A stretch of 64,000 nucleotides of DNA, from NCBI RefSeq assembly GCF_014041935.1, contig NZ_CP059491.1:186001-250000 (forward strand), in the 5' to 3' direction. Positions 45,558 to 56,279 of this stretch are shown here, in pieces (position 1 is the stretch's first letter; each line of letters begins with the position of its first letter). Origin of the DNA: Gordonia jinghuaiqii. GTDB taxonomy: Bacteria > Actinomycetota > Actinomycetes > Mycobacteriales > Mycobacteriaceae. The notes below the pieces were generated by a model that was not told the DNA's origin, did not search any database, and was given only the letters and a program-made list of their open reading frames with translations. A program made the translations under genes and the position numbers.

Positions 45558-47459
45558 ATGCTGAAGACTGAACTCGAAGATTTCCTCGATGAGTCGGGAA
45601 ACATCTCCTTCACCGAGGAAGCGACGCTGGTCGACTATGTCGAACAGAACGTACGCGACCAGGGCGACACGCTGGCGTACCGATTCATCGACTACAGCCG
45701 CGAGCGCGACGGCGAGCCCCAGGACCTGACCTGGGCGCAGTTCGGCAAGCGCCTGCGCGCTGTCGCCGCACGCCTGCAGCAGGTGACCAAACCCGGCGAT
45801 CGTGTCGCCATCCTCGCGCCGCAGTCGCTGGAGTACGTGATCGGCTTCTTCTCCGCGCTGTACGCCAGCAACGTCGCCGTGCCGCTGTTCTCGCCCGACG
45901 AGCCCGGCCACACCGATCGTCTGCACGCCGTCCTCGAGGACTGCAAGCCGACGGCGATCCTCACCTCCACCAAGTCCGCCGAGGCCGTGCGCGACTTCTT
46001 CGCGCCGCTGCCGGCGAAGGAGCGTCCGCGCGTCATCGCCGTCGACGCGGTGCCCGATTCGGTGGGTTCGAGCTGGGTGGCCCCGGTCGCCGGCCGTGAC
46101 CACAACCGCGACACCGTGGCATACCTCCAGTACACGTCGGGTTCGACGCGCGTCCCGGCCGGTGTGGAGATCACCTACCAGGCGGTGGCGGCCAACGTCC
46201 TGCAGATCTCCGACACCATCCAGATCGGCAAGAACGCCCGCGGCGTCACCTGGCTGCCGATGTTCCACGACATGGGTCTGCTGACCGTGATCCTGCCCGC
46301 GCTGGGCGGCCGTTACATCACGATCATGAGCCCGCAGGCGTTCGTGCGCCGCCCGGGTCGCTGGATCAAGGAACTCGCCGCCGTCACCGACGGTGCCGAG
46401 ACCTACGCCGCGGCTCCCAACTTCGCCTTCGAGCATGCCGCCGCGCGTGGCCTGCCGAAGGAGGGCGAGAGCCTCGACCTGTCGAATGTCATCGGCCTGA
46501 TCAACGGTTCCGAGCCGGTCACCGTCAGCTCGATGAAGAAGTTCAACGACGCGTTCGCGCCCTACGGGCTGCCCAAGACCGCGATCAAGCCCTGCTACGG
46601 CATGGCCGAGGCCACCCTCTTCGTGTCCGCCACCAAGCGCGAGAACGAGGCCAAGGTCATCTACGTCGACCGTGAGGACCTCAACGCGGGTCAGCTCACC
46701 CTGGTCGACGCCGACGCGCCCAACGCGGTCGCGCAGGTGTCGTGCGGCCAGGTCGCGGTCAGCCAGTGGGCGGTGATCGTCGATCCCGAGACCGCGGCCG
46801 AACAGCCCGACGGCCGGGTCGGCGAGATCTGGCTGCACGGTCTCAACATCGGCGCCGGCTACTGGAACAAGGAGCAGGAGACCGAGGAGACGTTCCACAA
46901 CAAGCTCGCCACCCCGCTCCCGGAGAACAGCCACTCCGCCGGCGCACCCGCCGACGCCATGTGGATGCGCACCGGCGACTTCGGCGTGTGGCTCGACGGC
47001 GAGCTCTACATCACCGGTCGGGTCAAGGACCTGGTGATCATCGACGGACGCAACCACTACCCGCAGGACCTCGAGTTCAGCGCGCAGGAGTCCAGCGACG
47101 CGCTGCGTCCCGGCTTCGTCGCCGCGTTCTCGGTGCCGGCCAACCAGCTTCCCGCCGAGGTCTTCGAATTCGCCGGCAGCGGGCTCAAGCCCGACGCCGA
47201 CGACGCGTCGGAGCAGCTGGTCATCGTCGCCGAGCGCGGACCCGGTCGCAAGGCCGATCCGCAGGAGGTGGCCGACACCGTGCGTGCCGCCATCGCCCAG
47301 CGCCACGGCGTCATGGCTCGCGACGTCCTGCTGGTCCCGGCGGGTTCCATTCCGCGCACCTCGTCGGGCAAGATCGCCCGCCGCGCCGCGCGTACCGCCT
47401 ACATCGACGGCAGCCTGCGAGGCGGATACAAGCAGACGGCGTTCCCGGACGCGCAGTAG
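45558..47459 (+). CDS. fadD32: Long-chain fatty acid AMP ligase FadD32
   Basis: This 633-residue enzyme activates the long meromycolate as acyl-AMP and loads it on Pks13. The adenylation motif is [19 protein letters not shown], followed by [19 protein letters not shown], and the [17 protein letters not shown] block. The insertion before the C-terminal domain typical of FAALs is present. The C-terminal [14 protein letters not shown] carries the conserved Lys. ATG 45558 begins [11 protein letters not shown]. The next gene, pks13, starts 94 bases on. It is the Rv3801c counterpart. Confidence 0.97.
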   Translation: MLKTELEDFLDESGNISFTEEATLVDYVEQNVRDQGDTLAYRFIDYSRERDGEPQDLTWAQFGKRLRAVAARLQQVTKPGDRVAILAPQSLEYVIGFFSALYASNVAVPLFSPDEPGHTDRLHAVLEDCKPTAILTSTKSAEAVRDFFAPLPAKERPRVIAVDAVPDSVGSSWVAPVAGRDHNRDTVAYLQYTSGSTRVPAGVEITYQAVAANVLQISDTIQIGKNARGVTWLPMFHDMGLLTVILPALGGRYITIMSPQAFVRRPGRWIKELAAVTDGAETYAAAPNFAFEHAAARGLPKEGESLDLSNVIGLINGSEPVTVSSMKKFNDAFAPYGLPKTAIKPCYGMAEATLFVSATKRENEAKVIYVDREDLNAGQLTLVDADAPNAVAQVSCGQVAVSQWAVIVDPETAAEQPDGRVGEIWLHGLNIGAGYWNKEQETEETFHNKLATPLPENSHSAGAPADAMWMRTGDFGVWLDGELYITGRVKDLVIIDGRNHYPQDLEFSAQESSDALRPGFVAAFSVPANQLPAEVFEFAGSGLKPDADDASEQLVIVAERGPGRKADPQEVADTVRAAIAQRHGVMARDVLLVPAGSIPRTSSGKIARRAARTAYIDGSLRGGYKQTAFPDAQ

Positions 47460-47553
47460 CGCCACGGGCGGCGTTCGCGGACGTGGTGGTCGGCGTCGAC
47501 AACAATCACCCGGCGTCGGTTCGGGTGCCGGAGAGAACGATAGTCTGGATGCA

Positions 47554-50500
47554 ATGTCTGAACTGAATACCGACGAACCCCGCGGCACCGATCTGCCCGC
47601 CGATCCGTCATCCGAGGCAACTGGTTCCGTCGACGGTGCAAGCCAGGAGGCGGCCGCCGAGGCGACTCCGGGCGAGACGGCCGGCGATCTCTCCGTCGAC
47701 GAGTTGCGCGACTGGCTGCGCGAGTGGGTGTCGCAGGCCACCGGCGTCCCGGCGGGCCAGATCGACGTGGACCGTCCGATGGAAGAACTCGGTCTGTCCT
47801 CGCGTGACGCTGTCGCGCTGGCCGCCGACGTCGAGGACAAGACCGGTGTCATCCTCACCGCGACGGTGGTCTACAACCATCCGACGATCGCGAACCTCGC
47901 CCAGCGCATCATCGAAGGCGATCCCGACGAGGGCCTCGAGAGCGACTCGGACACCTTCTGGCAGCGCGAGCGCAGCGCCGACGACGACATCGCCATCGTC
48001 GGGCTGGCCACGCGCTTCCCGAAGTCCGGTACCACCCCGGAGTCGACCTGGGAGGCGCTCATCGGTGGCGTCGACGGCATCTCCGAGCTGCCCGAGGATC
48101 GCTGGACCGAGTTCCGGTCCGATCCGCGGCTCGCCGAGATCCTGGAGTCGGCCAACACCAAGGGCGGCTACCTCGACGACGTGCGGTCGTTCGACGCCGA
48201 CTTCTTCCAGATGAGTCCGCGCGAGGTCGAGATGGTCGACCCGCAGCAGCGGCTCGCCCTGGAACTCACGTGGGAGGCACTCGAGCACGCGCACATCCCG
48301 CCCAGTGACCTCAAGGGCGAACCCGTCGGCGTGTTCATCGGCACCTCGACCAACGACTATCAGCTACTCGCGACGCTCGGCCTGGGCGAGGGCGCCCAGG
48401 ACACCGCCGCCTACGCGCTGACCGGCACCTCCACGGCCATCGTCGCCAACCGCGTCTCCTACTTCTACGACTTCCGCGGCCCGTCGATCGCGCTCGACAC
48501 CGCATGCTCGTCGTCGCTGGTGGCCGTGCATCAGGCGGTGCGCAGCCTGCGGACCGGTGAGTCCGATGTCGCGCTGGCCGGCGGTGTCAACATGATCATC
48601 AACCCCGCCGCCAGCCTCGGATTCGACAGCATCGGCGCGCAGGCGGCGGACGGTCACATCAAGGCGTTCTCCGCCGATGCCGACGGCATGATCCGCGCCG
48701 AGGGCGGCGGGCTCGTCGTGCTCAAGCGGATGTCGGACGCCCGCCGCGACGGCGATAAGGTCCTCGCGGTGATCGCCGGTTCCGCCGTGAACTCCGACGG
48801 CCGGTCCAACGGTCTGCCCGCGCCCAATCCGGAGGCACAGGTCGAGGTGCTGCGGAAGGCCTACCTCGACGCCGCGATCGACCCGCGCACCGTCGACTAC
48901 ATCGAGGCGCACGGCACCGGGACCATCCTCGGCGACCCGATCGAGGCCGACTCGTTGGGCCGCGTCGTGGGTCGCGGCCGCACCGCCGACACGCCGGTGC
49001 TGCTGGGGTCGGTGAAGACCAACTACGGCCACATGGAGTCTGCGGCCGGTGCGGGCGGGCTGGCCAAGCTCGTCCTGGCCATGCAGCACGACAAGATCCC
49101 GGCCTCGCGGAACTACAGCGGACCCAACCCCTACATCCAGTTCGACGAGACCCACCTGAAGGTGATCCCGGAGGCCACCGACTGGCCGCGGTATTCCGGG
49201 CACGCCGTCGCCGGGGTCTCCGGATTCGGCTTCGGCGGCACCAACGCGCACGTCGTGGTCCGCGAGGTGCTGCCGAGTGATCTCGCGCCGGCCTCGCAGT
49301 CTCTGCCGGCCGAGCCCGCTGTGCCGGCTGCGCCCCTCGAAGCCGATGACGATGACGACGACGCCTACCTCACCGAGGCCGAGCGCGCCGTGCTCGCCGC
49401 GCAGGCGAAGGACGACGCCCCCGTCGTCGAGGAAGTCGCCACCGACCCGGCCGACGGTTTCGCGCCGTGCGCTGTCGAGGGTTCGGTTGTGCCGCTGGTC
49501 ATCTCGGGCTTCCTGCCGTCGCGTCGTCGCAAGACCGCCGCCGACCTGCTCGAGTGGCTCGAATCCGACGAGGGGCGGGCGACCCCGCTGGCCGACATCG
49601 GCCGCGCGCTCGCGCACCGCAATCACGGCCGTTCGCGTGCGGTCGTGATGGCACGCACGCACGACGACGCCGTCGCCGGTGTGCGTGCGGTCGCCGACGG
49701 CAAGAGCAATCCGCTTGTCTACGTGTCGGATTCGCCCGACTCGGCATCTGCGGTGTGGTTGCTGTCGGGCTTCGGTTCGCAGCACCGCAAGATGGCCAAA
49801 CAGCTCTACACCGAGAACCCGATCTTCGCGAAGTACGTCGACCGCGTCGACGAGCTCGTGCAGAACGAACTCGGTTACTCGATCGCGGAGATGTTCGTCG
49901 ACGACGAGCAGACCTACGGCATCGAGGCCAGCCAGGTCGGCATCTACACCATTCAGGTCGCACTGGCCGACACGCTGCGTCATCACGGCGCGGAACCCGG
50001 TGTGCTGGTTCCGCATTCGATGGGTGAGGCGTCGGCTGCCTACATCAGCGGCGGACTCTCGCTCGAGGACGCGACCCGCGTCATCTGTCAGCGGTCGCGC
50101 CTGATGGGCGAGGGCGAGTCTATGTTGGCCGGCGACGACATCCGCCTGATGGCGCTCGTCGAATACAGCGCCGAGGACATCAACGACGTCCTCGTGGACT
50201 ATCCGGACCTCGAGATCTGCGTGTACGCCGCGCCGACCCACACCGTCATCGGCGGGCCGGAGTCACAGGTCGACGCCATCGTCGAACGCGCCGAGGCCGA
50301 GGGCAAGCTCGGCCGCAAGCTGGCCACCAAGGGTGCGAGCCACACCTCGCAGATGGACCCGCTGCTCGGTGAACTCGCCTATGAGCTCACCGGCATCACG
50401 CCGCAGCGACCGACCACCGGCTTCTACAGCTCGGTCGACCGCGAGGTGTTCTACCGTCCGGGTCACGAGCCGGTTCACAACATCGACTACTTCACCAAGG

Positions 50501-52944
50501 GTCTGCGCCACAGCGTGTGGTTCAGCCAGGCGATCGCGAAGTCGGTGGAGAACGGGCACCGTACCTTCCTGGAGCTCTCGCCGAACCCGGCCGTCCTCAT
50601 CTCCGTTGCCGCGGTGACGTTCTCGGCCGGACTGCACGACGCGGAACTGATCGAGACACTGCGTCGCAAGGAAGACGAGAGCTTCGGTCTGGTCAACGCG
50701 CTGATGAAGTTGTACGTCCACGGCCACCGGGTCGACGTCGCCTCGCTGTTCGGCACGGGTGGTTTCGCCGCCATCCCGCGTACCCGGTTCGAGCGCAAGG
50801 AGTTCTGGCTCACCGCGAACCTGTCCTCGGGCGGCTCGGCGGGGAAGGTGCCGGGCTCGCATGTCGCGCTGCCCGACGGCCGGCACGCCTGGGAGGTCAA
50901 CGCCGCCGCGGTGTCCGACCCCCGAGAACTCGTGCGCGCAGCTGCCGCACAGGTTCTGAACAATGCGGGCGTCGGCGCGGCGGTTGCGCACGGCCAGATC
51001 CCGACCGCCGGAACCGTCACCACGACACTCAGTCCGCATCCGGGTGGGGCGTCGGTGACGGTGCATGCCCGCGACGACAAGAACTTCCGGCTCCTGTTCG
51101 AGGCCGTGGTCACCGGCGACCTCGAGGAGACCGGCGATTCGGTCTCGGTATCGCCTGCGGCACAGCCGGAGAGCGGTGCGGCGGTGTTCGCCGACGACAA
51201 GGTGGTCGTCGAGGACGAGATCGTCGACGACATCGGCAACAAGTGGAACCCGGAGTCGGGTCAGAGCGTCGGCGATCGCCTGGCGATCATCGTCGGTGAG
51301 TCGATGGGTTACGACCCCGAGGATCTGCCACGCGAGATCCCGCTCATCGAACTCGGTCTCGACTCGCTGATGGCCGTGCGCATCAAGAACCGCGTCGAGT
51401 ACGAGTTCGACATCCCGCAGCTCCAGCTGCAGGCGATGCGTCAGGCCAACCTCGCCGACGTCGAGAAGTTCGTCGAGTTCGCGGTGACCCATCGCGACCA
51501 GCTGGACGATCTCGCCGGAAACGCCGCCGCGGGTGGCGAACTCGACACCGCGGCGCTCAACGCCTACATCGACGAGCAGAACTCCCAGGGCGGCGAGACA
51601 TCCACGTCGGCCGGTGAGTCGGACAAGGTGCCCGCCGAGACCGGCGATCAGCCTCCCGAGCAGTCCCCGGAACGCAAGCTCGAGGTCGCCAGGGACGTCG
51701 AGGACGTCGAGAAGGCGGTCGCCACCTCTCCGGGCACCTCGCCGGATGCCACCTCGCCGGATGCCCCCTCGCCGGATACCTCAGCGGCGGCGAAGCCTGC
51801 CACCGACATCACCTCGCAGAAGGCCGTCGCCGAGGCGGCGGGATCGGACGTCCCGCCGCGAGATGCGGCCGAGCGCCTCACTTTCGGTACGTACGCCGTG
51901 GTCACCAAGACGTCCGCGGGCGGCATCTTCAACAAGCTGCCGGTGCTGTCGGAGGAGATGGCCCAGCAGCTCACCGATCGGCTCAACGAGCGGACCGGCG
52001 GCGACATCGACGTCGAGGACATCCTCGATTCCGAGACGATCGAGGACATGTCGAACTACGTTCGCGAGCACCTCGATGCGGGCGCCTCGACCGACGGCTT
52101 CCTGCGCTACCTGCGCCTGGTGCCCGAGGGCAAGAAGGTCTACGACCCGACCGCCGGTGATCCGACCCCGATCCTGCTGTTCCACCCGGCGGGCGGCAAC
52201 ACCTCGGCCTACGAGGCGTTGCTCAAGCGACTGCCCGCGGACCGGCCGGTCATCGGTTTCGACCGCGGTGTCGAGGGTTCCATCGAAGACCGTGTGCGCG
52301 AGTACATCCCGCGCCTGCGCGAGCTCCAGCCGCACGGTCCGTATGTGCTCGTCGGTTGGTCGTTCGGCGGGGCGCTGGCCTACGGCGTCGCCCAGGTGCT
52401 CCGTGAGGCGGGTGAAGAGGTCGCCTTCGTCGGACTCATCGACGTGGTGCGCCCGCGCGAGGACATGACCGAGACCCCCGACACCAAGCGGGCTCGTCTC
52501 GAGCGCTGGAAAGACTTCGCGATCCGCAACTACGACCTGGACCCCGACGTCCCGATCCCGATGGATCGGCTCGTCGAGGCCGACGACGAGGGCCAGTTCG
52601 CGATCATCATGGAGATGATGTCGATGTCGGGCACCAAGATCCCCGGCGGCATCATCGAACACCAGCGGACCTCGTTCATCGAGAACCGGGTGCTGAGCAG
52701 CATCACGCCGGAGCCCTACGACGGCAAGGTCGTCCTCTACCGCGCCGACAAGATGCACGCGGGCGCCATCGAACTGGAACCCCAGTGGGCCGAGATCGAC
52801 GAGGACGGGCGATGGGGCGAGGTCGTCGACGACCTGGAGATCATCCACATCGGTGGTGACCACCTGTCGATCGTCGACGAGCCCTACATCGCCAAGATCG
52901 GCGCCGACCTGGCCACCCGACTCGGCCGGCTGGACAAGAGATGA
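47554..52944 (+). CDS. pks13: Polyketide synthase Pks13
   Basis: This 1796-residue synthase condenses the meromycolyl chain with a carboxylated alpha-chain to form the mycolic beta-ketoester. Domains in order are an N-terminal ACP (phosphopantetheine Ser 83 in GLSSRDAV), KS (Cys 318 in DTACSSS, His later in EAHGTGT and KTNYGHME), AT (Ser 822 in PHSMGEA), a second ACP (Ser 1271 in GLDSLMAV), and a thioesterase (Ser 1603 in GWSFGGALAYG). This matches the five-domain plan of Rv3800c. A polar linker (about 1350-1450) carries SPDA repeats. ATG 47554 is supported by its MSELNTDEP start; open frame further upstream overlaps fadD32. Confidence 0.97.
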   Translation: MSELNTDEPRGTDLPADPSSEATGSVDGASQEAAAEATPGETAGDLSVDELRDWLREWVSQATGVPAGQIDVDRPMEELGLSSRDAVALAADVEDKTGVILTATVVYNHPTIANLAQRIIEGDPDEGLESDSDTFWQRERSADDDIAIVGLATRFPKSGTTPESTWEALIGGVDGISELPEDRWTEFRSDPRLAEILESANTKGGYLDDVRSFDADFFQMSPREVEMVDPQQRLALELTWEALEHAHIPPSDLKGEPVGVFIGTSTNDYQLLATLGLGEGAQDTAAYALTGTSTAIVANRVSYFYDFRGPSIALDTACSSSLVAVHQAVRSLRTGESDVALAGGVNMIINPAASLGFDSIGAQAADGHIKAFSADADGMIRAEGGGLVVLKRMSDARRDGDKVLAVIAGSAVNSDGRSNGLPAPNPEAQVEVLRKAYLDAAIDPRTVDYIEAHGTGTILGDPIEADSLGRVVGRGRTADTPVLLGSVKTNYGHMESAAGAGGLAKLVLAMQHDKIPASRNYSGPNPYIQFDETHLKVIPEATDWPRYSGHAVAGVSGFGFGGTNAHVVVREVLPSDLAPASQSLPAEPAVPAAPLEADDDDDDAYLTEAERAVLAAQAKDDAPVVEEVATDPADGFAPCAVEGSVVPLVISGFLPSRRRKTAADLLEWLESDEGRATPLADIGRALAHRNHGRSRAVVMARTHDDAVAGVRAVADGKSNPLVYVSDSPDSASAVWLLSGFGSQHRKMAKQLYTENPIFAKYVDRVDELVQNELGYSIAEMFVDDEQTYGIEASQVGIYTIQVALADTLRHHGAEPGVLVPHSMGEASAAYISGGLSLEDATRVICQRSRLMGEGESMLAGDDIRLMALVEYSAEDINDVLVDYPDLEICVYAAPTHTVIGGPESQVDAIVERAEAEGKLGRKLATKGASHTSQMDPLLGELAYELTGITPQRPTTGFYSSVDREVFYRPGHEPVHNIDYFTKGLRHSVWFSQAIAKSVENGHRTFLELSPNPAVLISVAAVTFSAGLHDAELIETLRRKEDESFGLVNALMKLYVHGHRVDVASLFGTGGFAAIPRTRFERKEFWLTANLSSGGSAGKVPGSHVALPDGRHAWEVNAAAVSDPRELVRAAAAQVLNNAGVGAAVAHGQIPTAGTVTTTLSPHPGGASVTVHARDDKNFRLLFEAVVTGDLEETGDSVSVSPAAQPESGAAVFADDKVVVEDEIVDDIGNKWNPESGQSVGDRLAIIVGESMGYDPEDLPREIPLIELGLDSLMAVRIKNRVEYEFDIPQLQLQAMRQANLADVEKFVEFAVTHRDQLDDLAGNAAAGGELDTAALNAYIDEQNSQGGETSTSAGESDKVPAETGDQPPEQSPERKLEVARDVEDVEKAVATSPGTSPDATSPDAPSPDTSAAAKPATDITSQKAVAEAAGSDVPPRDAAERLTFGTYAVVTKTSAGGIFNKLPVLSEEMAQQLTDRLNERTGGDIDVEDILDSETIEDMSNYVREHLDAGASTDGFLRYLRLVPEGKKVYDPTAGDPTPILLFHPAGGNTSAYEALLKRLPADRPVIGFDRGVEGSIEDRVREYIPRLRELQPHGPYVLVGWSFGGALAYGVAQVLREAGEEVAFVGLIDVVRPREDMTETPDTKRARLERWKDFAIRNYDLDPDVPIPMDRLVEADDEGQFAIIMEMMSMSGTKIPGGIIEHQRTSFIENRVLSSITPEPYDGKVVLYRADKMHAGAIELEPQWAEIDEDGRWGEVVDDLEIIHIGGDHLSIVDEPYIAKIGADLATRLGRLDKR

Positions 52945-53039
52945 GCCGGGGACGCCGGGCTCGGGAGACCGTGCTGGACGAGATGCCGGTGACGAGATGC
53001 CGGTTACGAGACACTGGGTCGCGTAGAAAGTGAAGGACC

Positions 53040-54590
53040 GTGACTGACACCACCGCAGGCAAGCTCGCCGATCTCCGCCAGAAGCTGGAAGCAGCTCGCG
53101 AACCGGGAGGCGAGAAGGCACTCGCCAAGCGCGCAGCGAAGGGGATCTGTTCTCCGCGTGAGCGTCTGAACATGCTGTTCGATCCGGGCACCTTCGTCGA
53201 GATCGGCGCGCTCGCGAAGATGCCGGGCGCCGCCGACAGCGGCTACGGCGACGGCGTGGTCACCGGACACGGGTTGGTGCACGGACGCCCGGTGGCGGCC
53301 TTCTCACACGACCAGTCGGTGTTCGGCGGCACCGTCGGCGAGATGTTCGGCCGCAAGGTCGCATCGCTGATGGAGTGGGCGGGCAAGATCGGGTGTCCGA
53401 TGGTCGGCATCAACGACTCGGCCGGCGCCCGCATCCAGGACGCGGTCACCTCCCTCGCCTGGTACGCCGAGATGGGCCGGCGCAATGACCTGCTCTCCGG
53501 TCTGGCACCGCAGGTCTCGGTGATCCTGGGCAAGTGCGCAGGCGGCGCGGTCTACACCCCGGCCAACACCGACATCCTGGTGGCCGTCGAGGACAAGTCG
53601 TACATGTTCGTCACGGGCCCGGACGTACTCAAGCAGGTCAACGGCGAGGAGATCTCCGCCGAGGATCTGGGCAGCGCCCACAACCAGGCCCGGTGGGGCA
53701 ACATCCACCACGTGGCCGTCGACGAGAAGGCCGCCTTCGACTGGGTGCGCGAGTACCTGCAGTACATGCCGTCGAGCGCCTACGAGCGGCCGCCGGTGAT
53801 CAACCCGGGACTCGAACCGGAGATCACCGAGTCGGATCTGGCACTCAACGACTTCATGCCGGACAACGACAATGCCGGTTACGACATGCACGACATCATC
53901 ATCCGGCTCTTCGACGACGGCGCCTTCCACGAGGTCGGAGAGCTGTTCGCCCCCAACATCATCACCGGCTACGCGCGTGTCGACGGCCGTTCGGTGGGTG
54001 TGGTCGCCAATCAGCCGAGCGTGATGTCGGGTGTGCTCGACACCGATTCCTCGGAGAAGGCAACGCGTTTCGTGCGGATCTGCAACGCCTTCAACATCCC
54101 GCTGGTGTTCCTGGTGGACACTCCCGGCATCCTTCCCGGCCTCGCCGAGGAGCAGAAGGGCACCATCCGCCGTTCGGGCCGGTTCCTCTACGCCTACGTC
54201 GAAGCCGACGTCCCCAAGGTGACCGTGGTACTGCGCAAGGCCTATGGCGGCGCGTACGCGGTGATGGGCAGCAAGCACCTCGGTGCCGACATCAACTTCG
54301 CCTGGCCCACCGCCAAGATCGCGGTCATGGGTGCCGAGTCCGCCGCGGCGGTGCTGACCCGGCGCCAGACCGAGGGACTCTCGGCCGCCGAGGCCGACAA
54401 GGTCCGCCGCGAGTTCATCGACTTCTACAACACCATGATGGCCACGCCTTATCTGGCGGCCGAGCGAGGTTACGTCGACGCGGTGATCGAACCCGCCGAG
54501 ACCCGCCTGCAGCTGCGAAAGGCGTTGGCGCAGTTGCGCGACAAGGAGGTCCTCAAGACCCCGCGCAAGCACTTCCTGATGCCGATCTAG
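53040..54590 (+). CDS. accD4: Acyl-CoA carboxylase beta subunit AccD4
   Basis: This 516-residue carboxyltransferase carboxylates the long acyl-CoA that Pks13 uses as extender for the alpha-branch. The two halves of the crotonase-like fold are visible, with oxyanion segments [13 protein letters not shown] and [12 protein letters not shown] in the N-half and [14 protein letters not shown] and [14 protein letters not shown] in the C-half. The GTG at 53040 follows GAAAGTGAAGGACC. It is the Rv3799c counterpart; the biotin-carrying alpha subunit AccA3 and AccD5/AccE5 partners are encoded elsewhere. A long hairpin terminator follows. Confidence 0.95.
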   Translation: MTDTTAGKLADLRQKLEAAREPGGEKALAKRAAKGICSPRERLNMLFDPGTFVEIGALAKMPGAADSGYGDGVVTGHGLVHGRPVAAFSHDQSVFGGTVGEMFGRKVASLMEWAGKIGCPMVGINDSAGARIQDAVTSLAWYAEMGRRNDLLSGLAPQVSVILGKCAGGAVYTPANTDILVAVEDKSYMFVTGPDVLKQVNGEEISAEDLGSAHNQARWGNIHHVAVDEKAAFDWVREYLQYMPSSAYERPPVINPGLEPEITESDLALNDFMPDNDNAGYDMHDIIIRLFDDGAFHEVGELFAPNIITGYARVDGRSVGVVANQPSVMSGVLDTDSSEKATRFVRICNAFNIPLVFLVDTPGILPGLAEEQKGTIRRSGRFLYAYVEADVPKVTVVLRKAYGGAYAVMGSKHLGADINFAWPTAKIAVMGAESAAAVLTRRQTEGLSAAEADKVRREFIDFYNTMMATPYLAAERGYVDAVIEPAETRLQLRKALAQLRDKEVLKTPRKHFLMPI

Positions 54591-54597
54591 GTCTCGC

Positions 54598-54664
54598 AAA
54601 CCCACCACGCATGGACAAACGCACTCAAAGATTCTGGGTGCGCTTGTCCAGCGGAGGTGGGTTT
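54598..54664. terminator. Long bidirectional terminator between accD4 and CoA-transferase genes
   Basis: Outer arms AAACCCACC (54598-54606) and GGTGGGTTT (54656-54664) enclose a second stem, TGGACAAACGCAC with GTGCGCTTGTCCA. It separates convergent genes and marks the edge of the envelope island. Confidence 0.8.
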
Positions 54665-54667
54665 GGG

Positions 54668-56134
54668 TCAGGTCTGGGCCGGCGGATCGAGCTCGATCCG
54701 CAGGTCGGTGCCGGTGGCCGCGACGACCTGTTCGACGCTCACGCCGGGCGCGAGTTCGCGCAGCGTGAGAATCCCGTCGCGTTCGACGTCGATGACGCCG
54801 AGATCGGTGATGATCCGATCGACGACGCCCTGACCCGTCAGCGGCAACGTGCAGTCGTCGAGGATTTTCGGGTTACCGGCGCGGTCGGTGTGTTCCATCA
54901 GGACGATGACGCGGGAGGCCCCGTGGACCAGGTCCATCGCCCCGCCCATGCCCTTGACCATCTTGCCGGGGACCATCCAGTTCGCCAGGTCGCCGGTGCG
55001 CGACACCTGCATGCCGCCCAGCACGGCGGTGTCGATGTGACCGCCGCGGATCATCCCGAACGAGCGGGCCGAATCGAAGAACGACGCGCCGTTGTTGACG
55101 GTGACCGTCTCCTTGCCCGCGTTGATCAGGTCGGGGTCGACGGCGTCGTCGCCGGGATAGTCTCCGGTGCCGAGGATTCCGTTCTCGGAGTGCAGGGTGA
55201 CCCGGACGCCGGCGGACAGGTGGGCCGGGATCAGCGTCGGCAGACCGATGCCGAGGTTGACGTACTCGCCGTCGATCATCTCCGCCGCGGCACGGGCCGC
55301 CATCTGCTGGCGGGTCCAGCCGACCGTGTCAGTGTCCGGGGCCGGGTCCGGATCCGTGGAGGTCGTGTGGTCCAGCGTGGATGGTGTTCTGACGGTGCGT
55401 TTCTCGATCCTCTTGTCCTGAGGGCCGGTGTGAACGATCCTCTGCACGTACACGCCGGGGAGATGGACTGCACCCGGGTCGATCTCGCCGGGTTCGACGA
55501 GCCTCTCGACCTGCGCGATCGTCACCTTCCCGGCCATCGCCGCCAGCGGGTTGAAGTTCATCGCGGACTTGTGGAACACCAGGTTGCCGTCGGTGTCGCC
55601 GACCGCGGCGTGCACCAGGGCGAAGTCGGCGGTGATGCCCTCCTCGAAGACGTACCGCTTGTCGTCGAAGACCCGCGTCTCCTTGGGCGGCGAGGACACG
55701 ATGACCGATCCGTCGGCGGCGTACCGCCACGGCAGCCCGCCCTCGGAGATGGGACTGCCGACGCCGGCCGGCGTGTAGAAGCCCGGGATTCCGGACCCGC
55801 CCGCTCGTAGTCGTTCGGCGAGCGTGCCCTGAGGCGTGAGTTCCACCTCGAGTTCGCCGGAGAGGTACTGGCGTGCGAACTCCTTGTTCTCACCGACGTA
55901 GGAGGCGGTGACCCGGCGAATACGCCCCAGGGACAGCAGTACTCCCAGTCCGTGGTCGTCGACCCCGCAGTTGTTGGAGAACACCTCGAGATTCGAGACC
56001 CCCGAGTCCGCGAGGGCGTCGATCAGTGCATCGGGGATGCCGCACAGCCCGAAGCCACCCACTGCCAAGGCTGCCCCGTCGTGAACATCGGCCACGGCCT
56101 CCGCGACCGATTCGTACACCTTCGACGACACCAT
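54668..56134 (-). CDS. pcaIJ: Fused 3-oxoacid (probably 3-oxoadipate) CoA-transferase, A and B subunits
   Basis: This 488-residue protein joins the two CoA-transferase subunits. The A half (about 1-240) has [15 protein letters not shown] and [13 protein letters not shown] linker rich in Thr, Asp and Pro (about 245-275) follows. The B half (about 278-488) has [13 protein letters not shown] and the catalytic Glu in [11 protein letters not shown]. Fusion resembles eukaryotic SCOT; most bacterial PcaI and PcaJ are separate. Next to an IclR regulator and pca genes, succinyl-CoA:3-oxoadipate transfer is the likely reaction; acetoacetate use cannot be excluded. The thiolase pcaF is not in the window. 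Confidence 0.85.
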   Translation of the reverse strand: MVSSKVYESVAEAVADVHDGAALAVGGFGLCGIPDALIDALADSGVSNLEVFSNNCGVDDHGLGVLLSLGRIRRVTASYVGENKEFARQYLSGELEVELTPQGTLAERLRAGGSGIPGFYTPAGVGSPISEGGLPWRYAADGSVIVSSPPKETRVFDDKRYVFEEGITADFALVHAAVGDTDGNLVFHKSAMNFNPLAAMAGKVTIAQVERLVEPGEIDPGAVHLPGVYVQRIVHTGPQDKRIEKRTVRTPSTLDHTTSTDPDPAPDTDTVGWTRQQMAARAAAEMIDGEYVNLGIGLPTLIPAHLSAGVRVTLHSENGILGTGDYPGDDAVDPDLINAGKETVTVNNGASFFDSARSFGMIRGGHIDTAVLGGMQVSRTGDLANWMVPGKMVKGMGGAMDLVHGASRVIVLMEHTDRAGNPKILDDCTLPLTGQGVVDRIITDLGVIDVERDGILTLRELAPGVSVEQVVAATGTDLRIELDPPAQT

Positions 56135-56233
56135 GTCTCCTCACTGTCCGATCCGCAGACAACGTCTGTGTGGACATGAGTCAACAACGATGGTGTGGCA
56201 CTGCTCAATAGGGAACGCCAAACAGCACAGAAG

Positions 56234-56250
56234 TGCTCGCATGGCGAGCA
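56234..56250. promoter_or_regulatory. Inverted repeat in CoA-transferase / IclR divergent promoter
   Basis: TGCTCGCATGGCGAGCA has 7-base perfect arms and a 3-base centre. It lies between the divergent starts (56134 and 56274), a natural place for an operator of the IclR regulator. Confidence 0.45.
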
Positions 56251-56264
56251 TCCAGGTGCGGTAC

Positions 56265-56279
56265 GTTCACTGAATGAAC
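56265..56279. promoter_or_regulatory. IclR-type palindrome over the regulator start codon
   Basis: GTTCACTGAATGAAC is a 15-base palindrome of the GTTC-N7-GAAC kind bound by many IclR-family proteins. It overlaps the ATG at 56274. Binding there would fit autorepression. Confidence 0.45.

Noticed and set aside
45501..47858. Long open frame antisense to fadD32
   Set aside because: It is opposite an unmistakable FadD32 and its translation has no recognisable motifs; it is a composition artefact.
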